NCBI RefSeq assembly: GCF_014851395.1
Contig: NW_024041150.1
Location: 46,166,356 to 46,230,355 of the forward strand
Origin: Micropterus salmoides
Taxonomy: Eukaryota > Chordata > Actinopteri > Centrarchiformes > Centrarchidae
Direction of reading: 5' to 3'
Length of the DNA stretch: 64,000 nt
Below the pieces are notes generated by a model, which saw only the letters and a program-made list of their open reading frames with translations, made no database searches and was not told where the DNA came from. Every line of letters starts with the position of its first letter. Within the stretch, counting starts at the first letter, position 1. The position numbers were made by a program, and so were the translations under genes. Below, piece after piece: positions 13,201 to 23,935 of this stretch.

Positions 13201-16200
13201 CACACTCAGAGCTATAGAGTCACACACACACACTCAGAGCTATAGAGTCACACACACACTCAGAGCTATAGAGTCACACACACACACACTCAGAGCTATA
13301 GAGTCACACACACACTCAGAGCTATAGAGTCACACACACACTCAGAGCTATAGAGTCACACACACACACACTCAGAGCTATAGAGTCACACACACACTCA
13401 GAGCTATAGAGTCACACACACACTCAGAGCTATAGAGTCACACACACACTCAGAGCTATAGAGTCACACACACACTCAGAGCTATAGAGTCACACACACA
13501 CACAGAGCTATAGAGTCACACACACACTCAGAGCTATAGAGTCACACACACACACACTCAGAGCTATAGAGTCACACACACACTCAGAGCTATAGAGTCA
13601 CACACACACTCAGAGCTATAGAGTCACACACACACACACAGAGCTATAGAGTCACACACACACACACTCAGAGCTATAGAGTCACACACACTCACACTCA
13701 GAGCTATAGAGTCACACACACACTCAGAGCTATAGAGTCACACACACACACACTCAGAGCTATAGAGTCACACACACACTCAGAGCTATAGAGTCACACA
13801 CACACTCAGAGCTATAGAGTCACACACACACACAGAGCTATAGAGTCACACACACACACTCAGAGCTATAGAGTCACACACACACTCAGAGCTATAGAGT
13901 CACACACACACACACTCAGAGCTATAGAGTCACACACACACTCAGAGCTATAGAGTCACACACACACTCAGAGCTATAGAGTCACACACACACACAGAGC
14001 TATAGAGTCACACACACACTCAGAGCTATAGAGTCACACACACTCACACTCAGAGCTATAGAGTCACACACACACTCAGAGCTATAGAGTCACACACACA
14101 CACTCAGAGCTATAGAGTCACACACACACACACTCAGAGCTATAGAGTCACACACACACACTCAGAGCTATAGAGTCACACACACACTCAGAGCTATAGA
14201 GTCACACACACACACTCAGAGCTATAGAGTCACACACACACACACACAGAGCTATAGAGTCACACACACACTCAGAGCTATAGAGTCACACACACACACT
14301 CAGAGCTATAGAGTCACACACACACTCAGAGCTATAGAGTCACACACACACACACAGAGCTATAGAGTCACACACACACACTCAGAGCTATAGAGTCACA
14401 CACACACACACAGAGCTATAGAGTCACACACACACACACAGAGCTATAGAGTCACACACACACACACTCAGAGCTATAGAGTCACACACACACACACTCA
14501 GAGCTATAGAGTCACACACACACTCAGAGCTATAGAGTCACACACACACACACAGAGCTATAGAGTCACACACACACACTCAGAGCTATAGAGTCACACA
14601 CACACACTCAGAGCTATAGAGTCACACACACACACAGAGCTATAGAGTCACACACACACACTCAGAGCTATAGAGTCACACACACACACTCAGAGCTATA
14701 GAGTCACACACACACACTCAGAGCTATAGAGTCACACACACACACACAGAGCTATAGAGTCACACACACACACACAGAGCTATAGAGTCACACACACACA
14801 CACTCAGAGCTATAGAGTCACACACACACACACTCAGAGCTATAGAGTCACACACACACACTCAGAGCTATAGAGTCACACACACACACACTCAGAGCTA
14901 TAGAGTCACACACACACTCAGAGCTATAGAGTCACACACACTCACACTCAGAGCTATAGAGTCACACACACACTCAGAGCTATAGAGTCACACACACTCA
15001 CACTCAGAGCTATAGAGTCACACACACACTCAGAGCTATAGAGTCACACACACACACTCAGAGCTATAGAGTCACACACACTCACACTCAGAGCTATAGA
15101 GTCACACACACACACAGAGCTATAGAGTCACACACACACACACAGAGCTATAGAGTCACACACACACACTCAGAGCTATAGAGTCACACACACACACACT
15201 CAGAGCTATAGAGTCACACACACTCACACTCAGAGCTATAGAGTCACACACACACTCAGAGCTATAGAGTCACACACACACTCAGAGCTATAGAGTCACA
15301 CACACACACACAGAGCTATAGAGTCACACACACACACTCAGAGCTATAGAGTCACACACACACACTCAGAGCTATAGAGTCACACACACACACACTCAGA
15401 GCTATAGAGTCACACACACACACACTGAGCTATAGAGTCACACACACACTCAGAGCTATAGAGTCACACACACACACACTCAGAGCTATAGAGTCACACA
15501 CACACTCAGAGCTATAGAGTCACACACACACACTCAGAGCTATAGAGTCACACACACACACTCAGAGCTATAGAGTCACACACACACTCAGAGCTATAGA
15601 GTCACACACACACTCAGAGCTATAGAGTCACACACACACACTCAGAGCTATAGAGTCACACACACACACTCAGAGCTATAGAGTCACACACACACTCAGA
15701 GCTATAGAGTCACACACACACACTCAGAGCTATAGAGTCACACACACACTCAGAGCTATAGAGTCACACTCACACACTCAGAGCTATAGAGTCACACACA
15801 CACACACACTCAGAGCTATAGAGTCACACACACACACAGAGCTATAGAGTCACACACACACACTCAGAGCTATAGAGTCACACACACACACTCAGAGCTA
15901 TAGAGTCACACACACACACACAGAGCTATAGAGTCACACACACACTCAGAGCTATAGAGTCACACACACACTCAGAGCTATAGAGTCACACACACACACA
16001 GAGCTATAGAGTCACACACACACACACAGAGCTATAGAGTCACACACACACACTCAGAGCTATAGAGTCACACACACACACAGAGCTATAGAGTCACACA
16101 CACACACACAGAGCTATAGAGTCACACACACACACAGAGCTATAGAGTCACACACACACACAGAGCTATAGAGTCACACACACACACAGAGCTATAGAGT

Positions 16201-19200
16201 CACACACACACACACAGAGCTATAGAGTCACACACACACACTCAGAGCTATAGAGTCACACACACACACACTCAGAGCTATAGAGTCACACACACACACA
16301 CTCAGAGCTATAGAGTCACACACACACTCAGAGCTATAGAGTCACACACACACACAGAGCTATAGAGTCACACACACACACACAGAGCTATAGAGTCACA
16401 CACACACACAGAGCTATAGAGTCACACACACACACACAGAGCTATAGAGTCACACACACACACTCAGAGCTATAGAGTCACACACACACACAGAGCTATA
16501 GAGTCACACACACACACACAGAGCTATAGAGTCACACACACACACAGAGCTATAGAGTCACACACACACACAGAGCTATAGAGTCACACACACACACAGA
16601 GCTATAGAGTCACACACACACACACAGAGCTATAGAGTCACACACACACACTCAGAGCTATAGAGTCACACACACACACTCAGAGCTATAGAGTCACACA
16701 CACACTCAGAGCTATAGAGTCACACACACACACTCAGAGCTATAGAGTCACACACACACACACTCAGAGCTATAGAGTCACACACACTCACACTCAGAGC
16801 TATAGAGTCACACACACACTCAGAGCTATAGAGTCACACACACACACACAGAGCTATAGAGTCACACACACACACTCAGAGCTATAGAGTCACACACACA
16901 CACACTCAGAGCTATAGAGTCACACACACACACACTCAGAGCTATAGAGTCACACACACTCACACTCAGAGCTATAGAGTCACACACACACTCAGAGCTA
17001 TAGAGTCACACACACACACTCAGAGCTATAGAGTCACACACTCACACTCAGAGCTATAGAGTCACACACACACTCAGAGCTATAGAGTCACACACACACT
17101 CAGAGCTATAGAGTCACACACACACACTCAGAGCTATAGAGTCACACACACACTCAGAGCTATAGAGTCACACACACACTCAGAGCTATAGAGTCACACA
17201 CACACACTCAGAGCTATAGAGTCACACACACACACTCAGAGCTATAGAGTCACACACACACTCAGAGCTATAGAGTCACACTCACACACTCAGAGCTATA
17301 GAGTCACACACACACTCAGAGCTATAGAGTCACACACACACACTCAGAGCTATAGAGTCACACACACACTCAGAGCTATAGAGTCACACTCACACACACT
17401 CAGAGCTATAGAGTCACACACACACTCAGAGCTATAGAGTCACACTCACACACACTGAGCTATAGAGTCACACACACACTCAGAGCTATAGAGTCACACA
17501 CACACACTCAGAGCTATAGAGTCACACACACACTCAGAGCTATAGAGTCACACACACACACACTCAGAGCTATAGAGTCACACACACACTCAGAGCTATA
17601 GAGTCACACTCACACACACTGAGCTATAGAGTCACACACACACACTCAGAGCTATAGAGTCACACACACACTCAGAGCTATAGAGTCACACACACTCACA
17701 CTCAGAGCTATAGAGTCACACACACACACACTCAGAGCTATAGAGTCACACACACACTCAGAGCTATAGAGTCACACACACACTCAGAGCTATAGAGTCA
17801 CACACACACACTCAGAGCTATAGAGTCACACTCACACACTCAGAGCTATAGAGTCACACACACACTCAGAGCTATAGAGTCACACACACACACAGAGCTA
17901 TAGAGTCACACACACACACTCAGAGCTATAGAGTCACACACACACTCAGAGCTATAGAGTCACACACACACTCAGAGCTATAGAGTCACACACACACTCA
18001 GAGCTATAGAGTCACACACACACACAGAGCTATAGAGTCACACACACACTCAGAGCTATAGAGTCACACACACACTCAGAGCTATAGAGTCACACTCACA
18101 CACACAGAGCTATAGAGTCACACACACACTCAGAGCTATAGAGTCACACACACACTCAGAGCTATAGAGTCACACACACACACAGAGCTATAGAGTCACA
18201 CACACTCAGAGCTATAGAGTCACACACACACACACTCAGAGCTATAGAGTCACACACACACTCAGAGCTATAGAGTCACACACACACTCAGAGCTATAGA
18301 GTCACACACACACACACAGAGCTATAGAGTCACACACACACACTCAGAGCTATAGAGTCACACACACACTCAGAGCTATAGAGTCACACACACACTCAGA
18401 GCTATAGAGTCACACACACACTCAGAGCTATAGAGTCACACACACACTCAGAGCTATAGAGTCACACACACACACAGAGCTATAGAGTCACACACACACG
18501 CACAGAGCTATAGAGTCACACACACACACACTCAGAGCTATAGAGTCACACACACACACTCAGAGCTATAGAGTCACACACACACACTCAGAGCTATAGA
18601 GTCACACACACACACTCAGAGCTATAGAGTCACACACACACACTCAGAGCTATAGAGTCACACACACACACACACACACTCAGAGCTATAGAGTCACACA
18701 CACACACACACACACTCAGAGCTATAGAGTCACACACACACACAGAGCTATAGAGTCACACACACACTCAGAGCTATAGAGTCACACACACACACAGAGC
18801 TATAGAGTCACACACACACACACAGAGCTATAGAGTCACACACACACACACTCAGAGCTATAGAGTCACACACACACTCAGAGCTATAGAGTCACACACA
18901 CACTCAGAGCTATAGAGTCACACACACACACACACTCAGAGCTATAGAGTCACACACACACTCAGAGCTATAGAGTCACACACACACACACACTCAGAGC
19001 TATAGAGTCACACACACACTCAGAGCTATAGAGTCACACACACACTCAGAGCTATAGAGTCACACACACACTCAGAGCTATAGAGTCACACACACACACT
19101 CAGAGCTATAGAGTCACACACACACACACTCAGAGCTATAGAGTCACACACACACTCAGAGCTATAGAGTCACACACACACACACACACACTCAGAGCTA

Positions 19201-20017
19201 TAGAGTCACACACACACACACACACTCAGAGCTATAGAGTCACACACACACACAGAGCTATAGAGTCACACACACACACACACTCAGAGCTATAGAGTCA
19301 CACACACACACACAGAGCTATAGAGTCACACACACACTCAGAGCTATAGAGTCACACACACACACAGAGCTATAGAGTCACACACACTCAGAGCTATAGA
19401 GTCACACACACACACTCAGAGCTATAGAGTCACACACACACTCAGAGCTATAGAGTCACACACACACTCAGAGCTATAGAGTCACACACACACACACTCA
19501 CACACACAGAGCTATAGAGTCACTCACACACTCAGAGCTATAGAGTCACACACACACACACTCACACACACAGAGCTATAGAGTCACTCACACACTCAGA
19601 GCTATAGAGTCACACACACACTCAGAGCTATAGAGTCACACACACACACACACACACACAGAGCTATAGAGTCACACACACACTCAGAGCTATAGAGTCA
19701 CACACACACACACACTCACACACACAGAGCTATAGAGTCACACACACACTCAGAGCTATAGAGTCACTCACACACTCAGAGCTATAGAGTCACACACACA
19801 CACTCACACACACAGAGCTATAGAGTCACACACACACACTCAGAGCTATAGAGTCACACACACACACACTCAGAGCTATAGAGTCACACACACACACACT
19901 CACACACACAGAGCTATAGAGTCACACACACACACTCAGAGCTATAGAGTCACACACACACACACTCAGAGCTATAGAGTCACACACACACACACACTCA
20001 GAGCTATAGAGTCACAC
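7262..20017 (+). repeat. giant CA-rich minisatellite (about 12.7 kb) within the NLR intron
   Basis: Units of about 22-34 bp have the form agagctatagagtc followed by (AC)n and usually ctc. Dividing the length by about 27 gives roughly 470-480 units; this is an estimate, not a count. The constant core is gagctatagagtc, and length variation is mainly in the AC run. The array starts from a diverged unit (ggagctatagagtcac at 7274) and ends in cagagctgtagagttttaac near 20018. Variant units are regional: ctctgagc only at about 7530-8740, gctagagactc at about 11165-11850, 'actcacact' in several clusters from about 9900 to 17700, and a compound unit with 'gtcactcac' at 19490-19800. CA repeats in introns are known binding sites for hnRNP L, so an effect on splicing is possible. 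Confidence 0.97.
15973..16672 (+). repeat. higher-order duplication inside the minisatellite
   Basis: The run 15973 to about 16262 recurs at 16383 to about 16672, a shift of 410 bp. The order of AC-run lengths and of ctcagag versus cacagag junctions is identical throughout about 290 bp. Units here commonly lack the 'ctc' before agagc. Identical ordering of otherwise variable units implies recent duplication of a block of about 15 units. Confidence 0.85.
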
Positions 20018-20283
20018 AGAGCTGTAGAGTTTTAACACTGTGATCCTAACTTCACACTATAAATGATGACAATGCAGACCACCATCACTGTAGTAATTAA
20101 TGATAAAAATTTAGACTATAATGCTCTAAAATAATTCCCAACAAGAGGAGAGGTAAAAAGGGAAGCAGTGGATCAAACCACTGTGAGGCTGATGGGGGGG
20201 GGTTCACACATATTGTGTACATGTGTATGAGAGGAATGTAATGTCCATGTTTGATGCTGCTCTGACCCCCCTCCTCCTTTCAG
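20018..20283 (+). other. intron tail after the minisatellite
   Basis: This is unique sequence with a G9 run near 20195-20203 and a pyrimidine-rich acceptor (cccctcctcctttcag) ending at 20283. No exon is seen in it. Confidence 0.6.
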
Positions 20284-20330
20284 GGTGGAGCCTGCTGGAG
20301 TCCGATGGTTGAGACCAGGTCTGAGGAAGT
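20284..20330 (+). CDS. NLR linker exon before B30.2
   Basis: This is a 47-bp exon between acceptor tcctcctttcag and donor GTAAGT. It reads VEPAGVRWLRPGLRK, the standard bridge between the LRR and PRY-SPRY parts of fish NLR proteins. It begins in phase 2 and leaves one T that completes the Tyr codon of the next exon. Its presence with correct phases on the far side of the minisatellite is the main evidence that both halves belong to one gene. Confidence 0.9.
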
Positions 20331-20457
20331 GTAAGTGTGTTTTTCATTTGATTCATGAAAACATTCAACCATCTTCAGACTGTGACATCACTCATTCAAA
20401 GTGCCAATCAGTGAACAGATGATAGATCAATAACTGCAGCTGGATTCTCTCCATCAG

Positions 20458-21080
20458 ATTCCTGTCAACTCACAATCGACACAAACACAGTAAACAGAAG
20501 GATCAAACTGTCTGACAACAACAGGAAGGCGACACTTATGAGACAGGTTCAGTCATATCCTGATCATCCAGACAGGTTTGACTGGAGGCCTCAGCTGCTG
20601 TGTAGAGATGGTCTGACTGGTCGCTGTTACTGGGAGGTGGAGTGGAAAGGAATTGTTGATATATCAGTGAGTTACAGAGGAATCAGAAGGAGAGGAGACA
20701 GAGAAGACTGCAGGTTTGGAAGGAATGATCAGTCCTGGAGTCTGAACTGCTTTGTTGGTGATTACTCTGTCTGGCACAATAAGAGAGAAACAAAGCTCTC
20801 ATCCTCCTCCTCCTCTTCCTCTTCATTAATTTCCCGCCTCTCCTCCCTCTCCTCCTCCTCCTCCTCCTCCTCTGGTAGAGTAGCAGTGTATGTGGACTGT
20901 CCTGCTGGCTCTCTGTCCTTCTACAGAGTCTCCTCTGACACACTGATCCACCTCCACACCTTCAACACCACATTCACTGAACCTCTTTATCCTGGATTTG
21001 GGTTCTGGTCTGGTTCCTCAGTGTCCCTGTGTTCTGTGCAGGAGGGGGAGTCTCCTCCTGGTAGAGAACAGATCAGCTGA
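20458..21080 (+). CDS. NLR terminal exon, PRY-SPRY (B30.2) domain
   Basis: The acceptor is ctctccatcag. The frame reads YSCQLTIDTNTVNRRIKLSD (PRY), then LTGRCYWEVEWKG, NDQSWSL, VAVYVDCPAGSLSFYRVSSD and EPLYPGFGFWSGSSVSLC (SPRY), ending at TGA 21078-21080. B30.2 domains bind protein targets and are often under diversifying selection in fish immune genes. A serine run encoded by TCC/TCT repeats (about 20800-20875, interrupted by LISRL) sits where relatives usually have a shorter Ser loop. It is likely length-variable and gives a strong purine/pyrimidine strand asymmetry. Confidence 0.92.
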
Positions 21081-21117
21081 GTCTGTACAGGATCACAGAA
21101 ATCTTTCAGCTTCTTGT

Positions 21118-21123
21118 AATAAA
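21118..21123 (+). terminator. possible polyadenylation signal AATAAA (proximal)
   Basis: An AATAAA hexamer lies 38 bp after the NLR stop codon. It would give a very short 3' UTR; the second signal at 21300 is followed by a better GU-rich stretch. Confidence 0.35.
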
Positions 21124-21299
21124 TCCATCAATGAACTTTGTACAAAGTGATTCAAAGTGATTGAACAGATTCCTCATTTCCATGTAAACTTCTTCCACTT
21201 CCAGTCCTTTAAAGATGTCAGCTCTGATCATTAAATGGTGGAAATGCCGTTGACTTGGACCTTCTGTCATGTGTTGCTTTGAATTCTGGCTCTTGTTCC

Positions 21300-21305
21300 A
21301 ATAAA
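21300..21305 (+). terminator. likely polyadenylation signal AATAAA of the NLR gene
   Basis: AATAAA is followed about 20-35 bp later by a GT-rich element (gtgagtgtgtttgttg), the usual arrangement for vertebrate 3' end formation. It gives a 3' UTR of roughly 240 nt. Confidence 0.6.
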
Positions 21306-21380
21306 AGCAGAATGTTACTGTGAGTGTGTTTGTTGTCTTTCTCAGCTCAGGACTACTGACAGGATTCAGCTGGAAGATAC

Positions 21381-21680
21381 AGTATATGGCCAAAGGTTTG
21401 TGGATGCCGTTGTCCAGAAAGAAATCCTGTTCCCAGTTTGTTCTTTAGTTTTTTACAGCGTAGCACGTGTTCCCTCCTTTCACATAGTGAGAAATTTATT
21501 TGAAATTGCAGTCCTCACTGTATTAGGAAGTAGGTTTTGGTCACAATGTTGTAACATTTCAAAGTAAGAGCTACTAGATTAACAGAGACTTAAACACAAC
21601 ACACATTAATGTTGATCCTACAGGGACCTGTGGGAACACCTTTTGGTATATACATATATTTGCATATCTCAGAGCCAAGA
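21381..21680. repeat. possible short interspersed DNA-transposon remnant
   Basis: The sequence atatggccaaaggtttgtgg at 21384-21403 resembles a terminal motif common in fish DNA elements. A similar reversed motif (gggaacaccttttggtatat) occurs near 21632-21651. No transposase is seen. The assignment is from memory of the motif and is weak. Confidence 0.35.
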
Positions 21681-21784
21681 AGTGTATAGTACAACTTTTG
21701 ACTGCCATTTGTTCTTGTGTCTTTGTACTTTAAGGTATTTAAGGAGGAAAAGGCTGCATGTAGAGAGAGTATCTTGTTGACTTT

Positions 21785-21876
21785 CCAGGTGTCTGTACAG
21801 AAAGAATTGATCCATCACATTTTTGACTCCATACTTCTTCTTTGGGAAGAAAATTTCTTTCTGTACAGACACCTGG
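21785..21876. repeat. 20-bp perfect inverted repeat (stem-loop)
   Basis: The arm at 21785-21804 (ccaggtgtctgtacagaaag) is repeated inverted at 21857-21876, with 52 bases between. It lies downstream of the NLR 3' end and is not explained by any gene. It could be a small MITE or a snap-back replication product. Confidence 0.75.
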
Positions 21877-21977
21877 AGGGACTTTTGTTTCCTTTGTTTT
21901 TTACTGTTTTAGTCTGTTTTCATTCACTGTAATCCCGAACAGTACACTCTAAGAAATAAATCCGTAAAATAACAGAA

Positions 21978-22785
21978 ACAGGACACTTACTGTCATTTAA
22001 TGGTGTATCTATAGTAAAAAAAACAGGACACTTTCTGTCATTTAATGGTGTATCTATAGTAAAAAACAGGACACTTTCTGTCATTTAATGGTGTATCTAT
22101 AGTAAAAAACAGGACACTTTCTGTCATTTAATGGTGTATCTATAGTAAAAAAAACAGGACACTGTCATTTAATGGTGTATCTATAGTAAAAAAAACAGGA
22201 CACTTTCTGTCATTTAATGGTTTATCTATAGTAAAAAAAAACAGGACACTTTCTGTCATTTAATGGTGTATCTATAGTAAAAAACAGGACACTTTCTGTC
22301 ATTTAATGGTGTATCTATAGTAAATAAAACAGGACACTATCATTTAATGGTGTATCTATAGTAAAAAACAGGACACTTTCTGTCATTTAATGGTGTATCT
22401 ATAGTAAAAAACAGGACACTTTCTGTCATTTAATGGTGTATCTATAGTAAAAAACAGGACACTGTCATTTAATGGTGTATCTATAGTAAAAAACAGGACA
22501 CTTTTTGTCATTTAATGGTGTATCTATAGTAAAAAACAGGACACTGTCATTTAATGTTGTATCTATAGTAAAAAACAGGACACTGTCATTTAATGGTGTA
22601 TCTATAGTAAAAAACAGGACACTTTTTGTCATTTAATGGTGTATCTATAGTAAAAAACAGGACACTTTCTGTCATTTAATGGTGTATCTATAGTAAAAAA
22701 CAGGACACTGTCATTTAATGGTGTATCTATAGTACAAAACAGGACACTTTCTGTCATTTAATGGTGTATCTATAGTAAAAAAACA
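21978..22785 (+). repeat. minisatellite, about 32-44 bp unit
   Basis: About 20 tandem copies of a unit acaggacactttctgtcatt + taatggtgtatctatagtaa + aaa. Some copies lack 'tttctg' (acaggacactgtcattt), giving two length classes, and the A-run after 'tagt' varies. The array starts just inside the left terminus of the putative hAT-like element, suggesting expansion from a subterminal repeat. Confidence 0.93.
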
Positions 22786-23280
22786 CAAATGTTAAATAAA
22801 TCTGTAAAATAACAGAAAATGGACTGGCAGCTCATTACCCAGACTTTGTCCCGTAATTTGAAAATGAAACTTTTCTGTTAATTTATGGTTTACCTACAGT
22901 AAAAATAAAACAGATGGATTAAGTCAATATACAGCAAATAGAAATGTTACTTTTCTGTTTGTTAACAGTGTATCTATAATAACTCTTTTGAAAACAATCC
23001 AAACAAATCTTGTGTGATTTAAAAATTGTTTTTTATTTACTTATAGATCTACAACAATTCCATGAAAACTAAAACATAAAGAAAAAAACACCAAAGGGAA
23101 AAGTATTATAATTTTGTCATCTCTAAATTGATGCCAGTCTGCTAATTCATGCCACATTACAACAATCACATCCACTGAATAAATTACTGGAAAATGTGCA
23201 AGGGTTTTGTCAGTGGAACAGGGATTGGGGCAGGGGGTTTCTTGTCTTCAGGTAAGATGAAGGCTGTACACTCTAATTTA

Positions 23281-23542
23281 AATGCTCCGTACTTGTATAG
23301 CGCCTTTCTAGTCGACCACTCAAAGCGCTTTTACACTACATCTGCATTCACCAGTCATACACTGAGCCTAAGTGCTCAAACAGAAACTAGCATTCACACT
23401 CATTCATACACTGGCGGAACAGCCGACAGGAGCAAATCGGGGTTCAGTATCTTGCCCAAGGACACTTCGACACGCAAGGGATTGAACCGCCGACCTTCCG
23501 ATTAACGGCCAACCCGCTCTACCTCCTGAGCCACAGCCGCCC
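23281..23542 (-). mobile_element. tRNA-derived SINE (copy 1)
   Basis: On the minus strand, the head gggcggctgtggctcaggag carries an A-box and gcggttcaatccc a B-box, as in RNA polymerase III promoters. The body has 'gtgtccttgggcaagata' and ends near 'gcgctatacaagtacggagc'. The same element occurs on the plus strand at 63324-63621. It sits inside the putative hAT-like element. Clear target duplications were not found. Confidence 0.85.
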
Positions 23543-23704
23543 AATTATTTTCCTTTATAAATCTCCATGAAGGAGTTGATAAGATCACTTTAAAATATCA
23601 CTTTTGCTGCCCAGCCAACTTTTGGTACCTGTGCCTTTTATTATGGAGATGTAGCCAACCAAACCGCTTGCTTTGCAGTAGCACAGGCTGCCAAAACAAT
23701 CTGA

Positions 23705-23935
23705 TGAATCTGACACAAGAAATAATAACATTTACCTGACGCTTTTATCCAAAGTGACTTACAATTGCTATACATGTCAGAGGTCGCACGCCTCTGGAGC
23801 AACTAAGGGTTAAGTGTCTTGCTCAAGGACACAATGGTGGATGCCTCACAGCGGGAATAGAACCCAGGTCACCCAAAAGGCAAGCATCTTATCTGTGTTC
23901 CATCACCACCCAAATAACACACCAAATGTTAAATT
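23705..23935 (-). mobile_element. tRNA-derived SINE of a second type
   Basis: The minus strand begins gggtggtgatggaacacaga, has a B-box-like gggttctattcccg, and continues to the conserved 'tgtccttgagcaagacactt' and 'taagtcactttggataaaag' blocks common to a fish SINE family. Short AAATAA sequences flank both sides and may be the target duplication. Confidence 0.7.

Larger units (their letters stand above)
1541..21080 (+). other. NLRC3-like gene locus (FISNA-NACHT-LRR-B30.2), 5' end missing
   Basis: Seven exons join with matching phases: 1541-1619, 1782-2010, 2164-3943, 4354-4527, 4818-4991, 20284-20330 and 20458-21080. The joined reading frame is 3,106 nt, with one leading base of a split codon, and gives about 1,034 residues before the TGA at 21078-21080. 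The architecture is that of the large teleost-specific NLR group: FISNA leader, NACHT ATPase, 174-bp LRR exons and a PRY-SPRY (B30.2) end. Such proteins are thought to act as cytosolic innate sensors or regulators; the ligand of this one cannot be read from sequence. The penultimate intron is 15.3 kb, of which about 12.7 kb is minisatellite. Only two complete LRR exons are present, fewer than in many relatives, and one further LRR exon is a relic. The N-terminal exon and promoter are not visible. Confidence 0.85.

Noticed and set aside
7262..20017. Reading the array as a CRISPR or a coding repeat
   Set aside because: Units are contiguous with no unique spacers, are eukaryotic in context, and vary in length without keeping a reading frame.
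20683..20943. Minus-strand Arg-rich ORF
   Set aside because: It is the antisense of the Ser-run in the B30.2 exon and explained by the TCC/TCT repeat.
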